Positions 16,854 through 25,822 of a DNA stretch of 40,884 nt are shown here, in pieces. Source of the DNA: Bacteroidota bacterium (GTDB lineage: Bacteria; Bacteroidota; Ignavibacteria; Ignavibacteriales; Melioribacteraceae); NCBI GenBank assembly GCA_018818165.1, contig JAHISP010000016.1, positions 1 to 40,884 on the forward strand. Direction: 5' to 3'. The notes below the pieces were generated by a model. The model saw only the letters and a list, made by a program, of their open reading frames with translations. It did no database searches and was not told where the DNA came from. A program made the position numbers and the translations under genes. Every line of letters begins with the position of its first letter. Within the stretch, counting starts at the first letter, position 1.

Positions 16854-16874
16854 TAAAATGATAAAATGAAAAAA
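16843..16874 (+). repeat. Tandem TGATAAAA repeat across a stop codon
   Basis: Three perfect 8-bp units (16843-16866) and a fourth degenerate one follow each other. The stop codon of the long GH130 gene (16851-16853) is the first TGA of the second unit. Loss or gain of later units would leave the protein unchanged. Confidence 0.8.
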
Positions 16875-16887
16875 TAATATAGGCGAT

Positions 16888-17790
16888 ATGAAAATGATTA
16901 GATATGAAAATAATCCTGTTCTTGTAAAAGAAGATGTCCCATTCAAGGTGAATAGTATTTTTAATCCTGGGGCTATTAAGTATAATGATGAATATTTATT
17001 AATGTGCAGAGTAGAAATGCCAATCGGAAGATCTTCATTTCTCATTGCCCGAAGCAAAGATGGTTTTAGTTTTAAGTTGGATACTAAACCAATTTTAACT
17101 CCCGAAGATCACAAGGACTGCTATGAGTATGTTAATTGGGGTATTGAAGATGCTAGGATAACTAGCATTGATAATAAATATTATTTAACGTATACCGGAT
17201 ATTCAAAATATAAACCTGTTGTAATTTTGGCAGAAACCGAAAATTTTAAAACATTTAAAATTCACGGACCTATTTCTGAAGCTTCGAACAAAGATTGTTC
17301 TATATTTCCAGAAAAAATAGATGGATATTATTGGAAGGTAGATAGACCTGAAGCTGAAGAACGTAGGGATATCTGGATAAGTAAGAGTCCAGATTTAATT
17401 CATTGGGGTGGATATTCTGTTTTAATGGAGCCTGAAAAAGGTACATGGGAAGATAACAAAATTGGTGCCTCTACACCTCCTATAAAAACGAAAGATGGAT
17501 GGTTAATGTTATATCATGGTGTAAGGGGATTTGGCATATCATCTTTGTACAAACTCGGAGTTGTTTTGCTTGATTTGAATAATCCAAGAATTGTAAAAGG
17601 TAAAAGCAGAGAACCAATACTTTCTCCTGAAATGGATTATGAACGAATTGGAGATGTAGGAAATGTTGTATTCTCTAATGGTTGGATTAAGGAAGATAAT
17701 GATGATCTTAAAATTTACTACTCGGGTGCTGATATGAATGTTTGCGTTGCAGAGACTTCCATTGATCAACTTGTTGCATTATGTAAATAA
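16888..17790 (+). CDS. GH130 family protein, short form (beta-mannoside phosphorylase candidate)
   Basis: 300 residues, a single compact GH130 propeller without signal peptide. Key stretches are NPVLVKEDVPFKVNSIFNPG, LLMCRVEMPIGRSSFLIARS, WGIEDARITSIDNKYYLTYT (Asp88 as probable proton donor), DCSIFPEKIDGYYWKVDRPE, GASTPPIKTKDGWLMLYHGV and GDVGNVVFSNG. The basic residues and the His in LYHGV sit where GH130 phosphorylases bind phosphate, which favours phosphorylase over hydrolase activity (known of the family, not proven here). It starts 34 bases after the long GH130 gene, separated by the tandem 8-bp repeat. The two paralogues are well diverged, which fits division of labour by chain length. 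Confidence 0.9.
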   Translation: MKMIRYENNPVLVKEDVPFKVNSIFNPGAIKYNDEYLLMCRVEMPIGRSSFLIARSKDGFSFKLDTKPILTPEDHKDCYEYVNWGIEDARITSIDNKYYLTYTGYSKYKPVVILAETENFKTFKIHGPISEASNKDCSIFPEKIDGYYWKVDRPEAEERRDIWISKSPDLIHWGGYSVLMEPEKGTWEDNKIGASTPPIKTKDGWLMLYHGVRGFGISSLYKLGVVLLDLNNPRIVKGKSREPILSPEMDYERIGDVGNVVFSNGWIKEDNDDLKIYYSGADMNVCVAETSIDQLVALCK

Positions 17791-17799
17791 GGTGCTTTT

Positions 17800-19080
17800 A
17801 TGAAACAAAAATATATTATTCATATTATTTTACTAATTGTTATAACTTTTGTCTCATGCAACAGTAAGAGTAGCAATAATTCAGGAAGTAATACATCTCA
17901 CTTGGATCATCTCTATAAGGAAATAAAAGTTGATGAAACTGTGATGGCTATTATTCATATTTATAGTGAATATCCTGACTATCATTATGTCGGTGCAGAA
18001 AATGAAGGTATTGCATGTGTTGATGATGTAGCACGTGCTTTAGTTCTTTATGTTAAGGACTTTGAATATAATGGAAACGTAGAATCTTTAAGAAAGTCAA
18101 AGCAACTTGCAAAATTTATTCTATACATGGAAGCAGAAGATTCCACTTATTATAACTTTGTTTTTGAAGATGGGCAAATTAATAAAACCTATAGAACTAG
18201 TATTTCTGGCTTTCAATGGTGGATGTGGAGAGCATTATGGGCATTAGGTGAAGCTTATCCAACAATTAAAAATGATGATGAAGTTTTAGCAAGCGAAATG
18301 TTGAACTCACTTGATAATGGATTTAGCAAAACAATAAAGCATTATGAAACTTCAGATTTAAGTGATTCTGAAAATGGAATCACTTTCCCCAATTGGCTGC
18401 CAGGTGAATCTGGTATTGACCAAACAGCAGTTTTGATTATGGGTTTATCCTCCTACTATAAAATCAATAAAAGTGAAAATGTTTTAAAATTAATTAATGA
18501 ATTAAGTAATAGTGTTTTAGATGTTCAGCTTGTGTCAAATAACAACTATCCTTACGGAGCATTTTTAAGTTGGAGAAATGTATGGCATGCTTGGGGTAAT
18601 CTGCAAAGTTATTCGCTTTTAAAATCTTATGAGATAAATAAGGACGAGAAATATCTTAACGCTGCACTTCAAGAAATAAATGGGTTTTATAAATACCTAA
18701 ATGAGAACAAATATTATAATGAAATATTCTTCAAAAATAATAATGGTCTTATAGAATACATTTCAAAAAGTAAATATCCACAAATTGCTTATGGAATAAG
18801 ACCAATGGTATATGCTTGTCTGGAAGCTTATAAAATAACGAATGATGAAAAGTATGCTATACAAGCTGGAAAAATTGCACAATGGTTGTTTGGTGATAAT
18901 GATTTAGGAAAAGCTCTTTACAATAGTGAAACTGGAATTTGTTTTGATGGCATTTCGTCGGAGTACCAAATAAATATGAATTCGGGTGCTGAGTCAACGA
19001 TTGAAGCGCTATTATCGCTACTAGAAATTGAACAAAACCAAGTTGCAAAAAAATCTTTAATGGAATATATAAATAAGTGA
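17800..19080 (+). CDS. Lipoprotein with the helical domain found fused to the GT4 enzyme
   Basis: 426 residues. A lipoprotein signal ends VSC with Cys20, followed by a Ser/Asn-rich linker, so the protein is exported and lipid-anchored. Residues 35-425 align along their length with residues 410-760 of the GT4 fusion: CVDDVARALVLYV against CTDDNARALLLSV, WRALWALGEAYP against SIWALG, VYACLEAYKITNDEKY against LSACLEATRATEDKF, WLFGDNDLGKALYNSETGICFDG-type against FLGRNDLEIPLYN, and NSGAESTIEALLSLLE against QGSESTLAFLLSLVE. The fold is probably an (alpha/alpha) toroid as in many glycan-active enzymes. No named family or catalytic pair can be assigned. It starts 9 bases after the short GH130 gene with AAGG upstream. 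Confidence 0.75.
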   Translation: MKQKYIIHIILLIVITFVSCNSKSSNNSGSNTSHLDHLYKEIKVDETVMAIIHIYSEYPDYHYVGAENEGIACVDDVARALVLYVKDFEYNGNVESLRKSKQLAKFILYMEAEDSTYYNFVFEDGQINKTYRTSISGFQWWMWRALWALGEAYPTIKNDDEVLASEMLNSLDNGFSKTIKHYETSDLSDSENGITFPNWLPGESGIDQTAVLIMGLSSYYKINKSENVLKLINELSNSVLDVQLVSNNNYPYGAFLSWRNVWHAWGNLQSYSLLKSYEINKDEKYLNAALQEINGFYKYLNENKYYNEIFFKNNNGLIEYISKSKYPQIAYGIRPMVYACLEAYKITNDEKYAIQAGKIAQWLFGDNDLGKALYNSETGICFDGISSEYQINMNSGAESTIEALLSLLEIEQNQVAKKSLMEYINK

Positions 19081-19145
19081 AAATGATTAAATATTAATTA
19101 TTGCTCTTAAATTCAATAGCTATATTTTTTGGACAAATAATACTT

Positions 19146-21587
19146 ATGGAAAAAATAAAACTCATAAATGATTGGGAATTTAAGTTATTAAATGATAATT
19201 CATATTCCAACAAATCCAAAATTGATCCAGAGAAATGGTACAAAGCAACGGTTCCAGGAACAATTCATACGGATTTATTGGATAATAAACTTATTGAAGA
19301 CCCTTTTTATTCTGATAATGAAACGAGAATAAGCTGGATTGCTGAATGTGACTGGATATACTCAAAAGAGTTTACTTTTGATAAATCAGCAAATGTGGAA
19401 TATCAATTAGTTTTTGATGGATTAGACACAATTGCAGAAATCTATTTGAATGATAATATTGTTGGAAATACAAATAATATGTTCGTTCAATATAAATTTG
19501 ATGTTGCTAAGTATTTGATCAACGGAAAAAATACGCTAAAGATTAAATTAATCTCTCCAAATAAATATAGTATAGATGAAGAAAGCAAGCATTCCAAACT
19601 TCAAGTGGCTTTAAAATCAAATAGAGTTTATATAAGAAAAGCACAATATTCATTCGGTTGGGATTGGGGTCCTGAACTTACAACCTCTGGAATTTGGAAA
19701 GATATTTATATAATAAAAAAACCAAAAGCAGAAATTGAAAGTATTACATTTAATACTATATCAATTACTGGAGATGTGGCAGAAGTTGAAATTATAGTAA
19801 CAATAGAAAATAAAATTAAAGATGAACTTCTGTTAAATATCAAGCTTGATAATAAAGAGCAAATTACTGAAAATAGTATTGCTGTTAAAGGCAAAGAAAA
19901 TACTATTCGATTGTTTGTCAAAAATCCTAAACTGTGGTTTCCAAACGGGGAAGGGGAACAAGAATTATATAAATTGACTTGCCAGCTTTGTAATAAAGAA
20001 AATGTAATTTATAATGAGCAAACAAAAACCGTTGGAATTAGATTAATTGAGCTGTTGCTTGAAAAAAATAATGAACCAGATTTCTTAATAAAAGTTAATG
20101 GGCAGTCTGTTTTTTGCAAAGGTGTAGATTGGATTCCCGCAGATTCATTTTTACCGAGAGTAACCAATGAAAAGTATTTAGATTTACTGACTAAAGCCAA
20201 AGATGCTAATATGAATATGATTAGAGTCTGGGGTGGTGGAATTTATGAAAATGATATTTTTTATGAGTATTGTGATGAACTTGGATTATTGGTCTGGCAA
20301 GATTTTATGTTTGCATGCGGAGCATATCCTGAACATGATAGTATCATAGAAAATATCAAAAACGAGGTAACTCAAAATGTCAACCGATTGCAACATCATC
20401 CTTCAATTGCAATATGGTGTGGAAATAATGAAAATGAGTGGGGATGGTTCCAAGACCAGAAAACTCCAGTTATAGAATTACCTGGCTATAAAATATATAA
20501 TTCAGTTATTCCAAATATTCTAAAATCTATTGACCCCAAAGCAAGTTACTGGCAATCCTCACCTTTTGGTGATGATGAAGATCCAAACTCAACAAATAGT
20601 GGAAATACTCATCATTGGGATATTTGGAGTTTTTGGAAAGACTACACAGAAGTTAAAAATGATAAAAGTCTATTTGTAACTGAATTTGGATTTCAAGGTC
20701 CAGCAAATATTGATACTTTTAATAAATGCATTCCAGAGAAAAATAGAAATGCACAAGACCAAATATTTGAATTTCACAATAAACAAGTTGAGGGTCCAGA
20801 AAGACTATTTAAGTTTTTGTCAGCTCATTTGCCTATCAAAACTAAATGGGAAGATTTTATTTATTTAACTCAACTCAATCAAGGCTTTGCGCTAAAAACA
20901 TGTCTCGAACACTGGAGAACAAATGGCAGAACAAATGGAAGTTTAATTTGGCAATTAAATGATGTTTGGCCTGTAACTAGCTGGTCGCTGATTGATTCAG
21001 ATTCATCGCCTAAAATGTCATATCATTTTGTTAAAAATATATTTTCTCAACAGATTGCATATTTCTCAACTGAGAATAATGATGTCATTTTAAGTGTCCA
21101 AAATCAGAGTAATGATAAATTTATGGGTAGTTGCAAAATATTTTTTATTGATACAGAAACTGGAAATGTGATTCAAGAAATAGAGATAAGTTTAAATTTA
21201 GAAGAAAACAGTAATCAAAAAATAGATTCTTTTTCATCACCACAATATATTAATGACAAAACAATTTTATTTGCGGAGCTTTATAATGAATCCAGCGAAT
21301 TAATTAATTCTAATTATTACAAAAGCCTTCCTTGGAAATATTACACTTTAGCAAAAGCTGAAATATCAATAAAGCTGGTTACGCAAAATGGGAAAAAGTT
21401 TGTTGGAGTAACCAGTGATAAACCATCCTATTTTGTTGATTTATATGCAGAAGGAATTGAGTTCTCAAAAAGAGGTTTTACGATTATGCCGGGAAATGAA
21501 ATTGTGATAGAAATAATAAAAGGTGATACAGTCAATTTGAAAGAAAGTGATATTAAAATATTTTCGTTGAATGATTATCTAAAATAA
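19146..21587 (+). CDS. Beta-mannosidase, GH2 family
   Basis: 813 residues from ATG 19146. Domain order is the GH2 beta-mannosidase one: jelly-roll sugar-binding domain (about 1-185; WYKATVPGTIHTDLLDN, FDGLDTIAEIYLND, SFGWDWGPELTTSGIW), immunoglobulin-like domain (190-290), TIM barrel (295-590) and C-terminal beta domains. The acid/base is Glu429 in WCGNNENEWG and the nucleophile Glu513 in VTEFGFQG; VWGGGIYENDIFYEYCDELGLLVWQDF-type sequence precedes them. The family hydrolyses terminal non-reducing beta-D-mannose. A TTG at 19101 would add 15 residues, but the ATG places the first beta strand (INDWEF) where the family begins, and no convincing signal peptide results either way, so a cytoplasmic location is likely. 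It complements the GH130 pair. Confidence 0.93.
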   Translation: MEKIKLINDWEFKLLNDNSYSNKSKIDPEKWYKATVPGTIHTDLLDNKLIEDPFYSDNETRISWIAECDWIYSKEFTFDKSANVEYQLVFDGLDTIAEIYLNDNIVGNTNNMFVQYKFDVAKYLINGKNTLKIKLISPNKYSIDEESKHSKLQVALKSNRVYIRKAQYSFGWDWGPELTTSGIWKDIYIIKKPKAEIESITFNTISITGDVAEVEIIVTIENKIKDELLLNIKLDNKEQITENSIAVKGKENTIRLFVKNPKLWFPNGEGEQELYKLTCQLCNKENVIYNEQTKTVGIRLIELLLEKNNEPDFLIKVNGQSVFCKGVDWIPADSFLPRVTNEKYLDLLTKAKDANMNMIRVWGGGIYENDIFYEYCDELGLLVWQDFMFACGAYPEHDSIIENIKNEVTQNVNRLQHHPSIAIWCGNNENEWGWFQDQKTPVIELPGYKIYNSVIPNILKSIDPKASYWQSSPFGDDEDPNSTNSGNTHHWDIWSFWKDYTEVKNDKSLFVTEFGFQGPANIDTFNKCIPEKNRNAQDQIFEFHNKQVEGPERLFKFLSAHLPIKTKWEDFIYLTQLNQGFALKTCLEHWRTNGRTNGSLIWQLNDVWPVTSWSLIDSDSSPKMSYHFVKNIFSQQIAYFSTENNDVILSVQNQSNDKFMGSCKIFFIDTETGNVIQEIEISLNLEENSNQKIDSFSSPQYINDKTILFAELYNESSELINSNYYKSLPWKYYTLAKAEISIKLVTQNGKKFVGVTSDKPSYFVDLYAEGIEFSKRGFTIMPGNEIVIEIIKGDTVNLKESDIKIFSLNDYLK

Positions 21588-21600
21588 TTTGGAGTAATAA

Positions 21601-22566
21601 ATGAAGTATATAAATTTAGGAAGAACTGGTTTAAGTGTTAGTAGAATATGTCTCGGGACAATGAACTTTGGCGCAATTACGCCGAAGGAAGACAGCTTTA
21701 CTATTATGAATCACGCACTCGAACTTGGAATTAATTTCTTTGATACAGCTAATGTTTATGGTGGTAAAATTGGAGAGGGAATTACAGAAAAATTAATGGG
21801 AGAATGGTTTGAGCATGATAAAGGAAGAAGAGATAAAATAGTGCTTGCTACAAAAGTATATGGCAATATGGGAAATTTACCAAATGAAAAAAATCTTTCT
21901 GCTTATCATATCAAAAAAGCTTGCGAAGATAGTCTTAAAAGATTAAAAACAGATCACATAGATTTATATCAAATGCATCATGTTGATCGAAATACACCTT
22001 GGGATGAAATACTGCAGGCAACAGATCAGTTAATTCGTGAAGGTAAAATTATTTACGTAGGTAGCAGCAACTTTGCTGGTTGGGATATTGCAACAGCATG
22101 CCAAGAATATAGTAAAAGAAATATGCTTGGATTAGTGAGCGAACAAAGTAAATACAATTTATTCAATAGACAAATTGAACGCGAAGTCATTCCAGCTTGT
22201 GAATATTATGGAGTAGGGATAATTCCTTGGAGTCCACTGGAAGGCGGTTTGCTCGGTGGTATTAAAAAGGTAAACGAAGGTAGAAGAAATACCAGCGAAG
22301 TAATGAACAAATATAAAAAGCATAATAATCAATTGGATAAATGGGAAAACTTTTGTGCGGAAATTGGCGAAGAACCAGCCGACGTTGGACATGCTTGGTT
22401 GATTCATCAACCATCTGTGACAGCGCCAATAATTGGTCCACGTACTTTAGAACAACTTGAAAAATCAATGCGAGTCATTGATTTAAATTTAGATAAAAAT
22501 CAGTTAGATAAACTGGATGAAATATTTCCACCAGCGGGACAAGCCCCACAATACTATGCTTGGTAA
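21601..22566 (+). CDS. Aldo/keto reductase
   Basis: 321 residues, a full-length NADPH-dependent aldo/keto reductase. The opening (YINLGRTGLSVSRICLGTMNFG) and the catalytic tetrad Asp48, Tyr53, Lys85 and His126 are visible, as are the cofactor-binding stretches VGSSNFAGW and IPWSPLEGGLLGG. GGAG-like GGAG sits 6 bases before ATG 21601. It follows the beta-mannosidase gene by 13 bases, so it is probably co-transcribed and may act on a sugar or sugar-derived carbonyl, but the substrate cannot be deduced. Confidence 0.92.
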   Translation: MKYINLGRTGLSVSRICLGTMNFGAITPKEDSFTIMNHALELGINFFDTANVYGGKIGEGITEKLMGEWFEHDKGRRDKIVLATKVYGNMGNLPNEKNLSAYHIKKACEDSLKRLKTDHIDLYQMHHVDRNTPWDEILQATDQLIREGKIIYVGSSNFAGWDIATACQEYSKRNMLGLVSEQSKYNLFNRQIEREVIPACEYYGVGIIPWSPLEGGLLGGIKKVNEGRRNTSEVMNKYKKHNNQLDKWENFCAEIGEEPADVGHAWLIHQPSVTAPIIGPRTLEQLEKSMRVIDLNLDKNQLDKLDEIFPPAGQAPQYYAW

Positions 22567-22630
22567 CTAATGAATAGCGGATTAATTATTTAATATGAAA
22601 ACTGATAAATAAAAAAGAAATGAGTCTCCA

Positions 22631-25600
22631 ATGAAGAGCGTTAGTAAAAATAAATTTAAGATAATTATTTATCTCTTAGCATTGGCGGTGGGGATAGACG
22701 CTCAACAAATTAATATTAATCGTATTAATTTAATGCCCAATTTTCCTTCACCTTATTTAATGAGAAATTGGGAAGACGTAACAAAGGGTTATGATTCACT
22801 AGTTTTTAACTTAGATGTAACTGGTGAATATCTTCCATTAATTCTATTAAATAACAATACTGTTAATTATCCAAGCGATATCAGTTTTGGTTTGCATACA
22901 GTTGTTGGAACTACATCACCCACATCTGGAGAAGCGATAAATGTTTTACCAGCTATAATTGGCGCAAGTTTAGTTGGAATTGATAAAAGTAATCAGAACG
23001 GTTATAATTGGGTTAAAATGTGTCGCGAATATTTTAACAATAGACCAGAACAAAACGTTTATAAAAATCATCCCGTTGATGATACTTATGACGATTGGTG
23101 GTACGAAACAATGCCTAATGTGTTTTTCTATCAGCTTTATGATTTATATCCCAATACTCAAGATTTTAATTTTCAGTTAAGAAGTGTTTCAGATCAATGG
23201 CTCAAAGCAGTTGAGAAAATGGGTGGTAGCGCAACTCCTTGGACAGTACCAAACATGAATTACAGAGGTTGGAATTTAACCACAATGACACCATATAATT
23301 TTGGAGTTAAAGAACCAGAATCAGCGGGTGCTATTGCTTGGCTTTTATATAATGCATACAAAGAAACTAGCGAAGAGAAATATAGAATAGGTGCTGAGTG
23401 GGCAATGGAGTTTCTCAATAATTATCCCACAAATCCATCTTACGAATTGCAGTTGTCTTTTGGTGTATACATGGCAGCAAAGATGAATGCAGAACTCGGC
23501 ACTGAATATAACATTGAGAATATGCTTAATTGGTGCTTCGATGTTGGATATTTAAGAGGTGATGGACAAAGTACAGGCTGGGGAGCAATAGTTGGCACAT
23601 GGGGCGGTCTTGATATATCGGGGGTAATTGGTGAAGAAAACGGTTCAAACGATTATGCATTTTTAATGAATACATTTGAACAAGCTGGTGCATTGCTTCC
23701 TCTATTGCGATATGACGATAGGTTTGCAGATGCACTTGGTAAATGGATGCTAAATGCTGCAAACGCTTCAAGATTGTTTTACACAAATTATCTTCCCGAC
23801 CACAAGCAAGACAGTGAAGAATGGTCGCATCAATATGATACAGACTCATATATAGGTCATGAAGCGATTAGACAATCAAATTATGGGGCATCTCCTTATG
23901 CAACTGGCGATGCTATCAGCGGGGGATGGGGAAAAACAAACCTAGCACTTTATGGCTCTTCTCATGTTGGAATATTTGGTAGCATAATTGATACTACAGA
24001 TGTTAAAGGAATATTAAAATTAGATTTATTGAAAACTGATTTCTTCCGAGATGATGCATATCCAACTTATTTAATTTATAATCCATATGATGTTGAACAG
24101 ACAATATCCTTTGATGTTGGTTTTGCTAGTTGTGATATTTATGAATCCACAAGTAATAGCTTTTTAATATCCGGCATTTCTGGAAATGCACAAATAAGTA
24201 TTCCTGCAAAAAAATCTTATGTAATTGTAATAACTCCCACTGGTGGGGTAAAAAGTTATGAGGGAAATAAATTTCTAGTAGGCAATATAATTGTTGATTA
24301 TACATCTGATAATACAGTTTCCAACAATCCTCCAAGAATTAAAAGTCTGGTAGCAGAACAAAATGAAATTCTGATTAATGATTCCACAGCCATTTATTGC
24401 ACTGCTGTTGACAAAGATGGTGATAACTTGCAATATAAATGGAGTGCAAATACTGGAGCTTTTATTGGAAGTGTAGCAAATGTAATGTGGATTGCTCCCG
24501 ATGACACCGGCAAATATTTTATTAATGTTGAAGTTGATGACGGTAATGGTGAATCGGTATTTAAGCAAATTGAAATACATGTTGTAGCAAAATTTAATTC
24601 TGCTCCATTTATAAATAAGCTTGGTGCTAGTCCAAGAAAAATAGATTTGAACAATACATCAGAAATTGAATGTTTGGCAGTCGATGAAGAAGGTGGTCCA
24701 ATATCATATAGGTGGCAAAGTTCAGTTGGAACTATTGATGGAAGCGGTTCCAAAATTATTTGGACTGCCCCAGGCGAAGAAGGGAATTACAATATAAAAT
24801 GTACCGTAAGTGATCCTGATGGAGCTAGTTATAGCGATAGCATTATAGTTGCAGTAAGAGATTTATCCATTATTCAAGAAGGGAATTTAATATTATTTCT
24901 GCCTTTTAATGGTAATGGACTTGATGAAAGTGGGAATAACAATGTAGTTGCAGTAAATGGTGCAAATCTATCCACCGATAGATTTGGCGCAATTCAAAGT
25001 GCCTATAAGTTTGATGGAACAAGTAATAATATTAGAATCACAAATTCAACACTATTAAATTTCTCACAATATATAACTCTAAATTTTTGGATGTACGTTG
25101 ATAATCTTTATGAACGAGAACAATATCCAATATCACATGGGAATTGGGAAAATAGATGGAAGGTTTCTATTTCAAATAATAGAATTAGATGGACAATAAA
25201 AACTGATGATGGAATTGTCGATCTTGATTCTGAAACTGAGATAACAATTGGAAAATGGTATAACGTTACTGCATTATATTCGGGTTCAGATTTAGAACTG
25301 TACATTAACGGTAGACTTGATGCTTTTAGATATTGGAGTGGAAGTATTTCCAATTCACCTTATGATCTTACTATTGGGCAGGCTTCGCCAAATAACAATC
25401 AAAATAATTTTAGTGGTAAGCTTGATAACATAAAATTGCTTGCCTCGGTACTTCCATTTGATGAAATACAGAAATTGTATGATTTAGAAACATCCATTGA
25501 TGATGAAACAGATAATTTGCCTATTACTTCAACTCTATTTCAAAATTATCCCAATCCATTTAATGGACAAACGATTATTAAATTTCAAATAGGGTCTTTT

Positions 25601-25801
25601 TCCAAAGTATCCATTGAGATATATAATATTCTCGGGCAAAAAGTAGTTTCCTTATTAAATGAAGAAAAGCCTGCTGGTGAATATTCAATTAGTTGGGATG
25701 GAAAAAACAATAGAGGAATTAAAGTAAACACAAGTGTTTATTTTATAAGAATGAAGTCTGGCAATAATACGTTTACGAAGAAGATTGCTTTATTAAAATA
25801 A
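22631..25801 (+). CDS. Secreted multidomain protein: unassigned toroid-like domain, two Ig-like domains, LamG domain, T9SS tail
   Basis: 1056 residues. A signal peptide (1-25, ending IDAQ) is followed by an unassigned region, residues 27-550, with helical repeats, many Trp and acidic residues (YDDWWYETMPNVFF, EPESAGAIAWLLYNAYKET, GDGQSTGWGAIVGTWGG, EEWSHQYDTDSYIGHEA), suggestive of an (alpha/alpha) barrel plus a beta domain. Two PKD/Ig-like repeats follow (566-651 and 655-740; CTAVDKDGDNLQYKWSANTG, CLAVDEEGGPISYRWQSSVG). Residues 754-955 are a concanavalin/LamG-type domain (LFLPFNGNGLDESGNNN, WMYVDNLYEREQYPISHGNW). Residues 967-1056 are a T9SS tail (LFQNYPNPFNGQT, IYNILGQKV, TSVYFIRMKSG). A surface-exposed glycan-active enzyme is the likely role given the locus, but no catalytic residues can be named. 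Confidence 0.8.
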   Translation: MKSVSKNKFKIIIYLLALAVGIDAQQININRINLMPNFPSPYLMRNWEDVTKGYDSLVFNLDVTGEYLPLILLNNNTVNYPSDISFGLHTVVGTTSPTSGEAINVLPAIIGASLVGIDKSNQNGYNWVKMCREYFNNRPEQNVYKNHPVDDTYDDWWYETMPNVFFYQLYDLYPNTQDFNFQLRSVSDQWLKAVEKMGGSATPWTVPNMNYRGWNLTTMTPYNFGVKEPESAGAIAWLLYNAYKETSEEKYRIGAEWAMEFLNNYPTNPSYELQLSFGVYMAAKMNAELGTEYNIENMLNWCFDVGYLRGDGQSTGWGAIVGTWGGLDISGVIGEENGSNDYAFLMNTFEQAGALLPLLRYDDRFADALGKWMLNAANASRLFYTNYLPDHKQDSEEWSHQYDTDSYIGHEAIRQSNYGASPYATGDAISGGWGKTNLALYGSSHVGIFGSIIDTTDVKGILKLDLLKTDFFRDDAYPTYLIYNPYDVEQTISFDVGFASCDIYESTSNSFLISGISGNAQISIPAKKSYVIVITPTGGVKSYEGNKFLVGNIIVDYTSDNTVSNNPPRIKSLVAEQNEILINDSTAIYCTAVDKDGDNLQYKWSANTGAFIGSVANVMWIAPDDTGKYFINVEVDDGNGESVFKQIEIHVVAKFNSAPFINKLGASPRKIDLNNTSEIECLAVDEEGGPISYRWQSSVGTIDGSGSKIIWTAPGEEGNYNIKCTVSDPDGASYSDSIIVAVRDLSIIQEGNLILFLPFNGNGLDESGNNNVVAVNGANLSTDRFGAIQSAYKFDGTSNNIRITNSTLLNFSQYITLNFWMYVDNLYEREQYPISHGNWENRWKVSISNNRIRWTIKTDDGIVDLDSETEITIGKWYNVTALYSGSDLELYINGRLDAFRYWSGSISNSPYDLTIGQASPNNNQNNFSGKLDNIKLLASVLPFDEIQKLYDLETSIDDETDNLPITSTLFQNYPNPFNGQTIIKFQIGSFSKVSIEIYNILGQKVVSLLNEEKPAGEYSISWDGKNNRGIKVNTSVYFIRMKSGNNTFTKKIALLK

Positions 25802-25822
25802 TTCAAAAATTGGGATAGAAAA

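Noticed and set aside
19101-19145. TTG at 19101 as start of the beta-mannosidase, giving a possible signal peptide
   Set aside because: The extra residues are only mildly hydrophobic and lack a cleavage site; the family N-terminus fits ATG 19146.
23526-23849. 107-codon open frame on the minus strand
   Set aside because: Inside the same gene, His/Leu-rich, no start signals or recognisable domain.
24394-24753. 119-codon open frame on the minus strand
   Set aside because: Shadow of the Ig-like repeats of the multidomain secreted protein; no family pattern.
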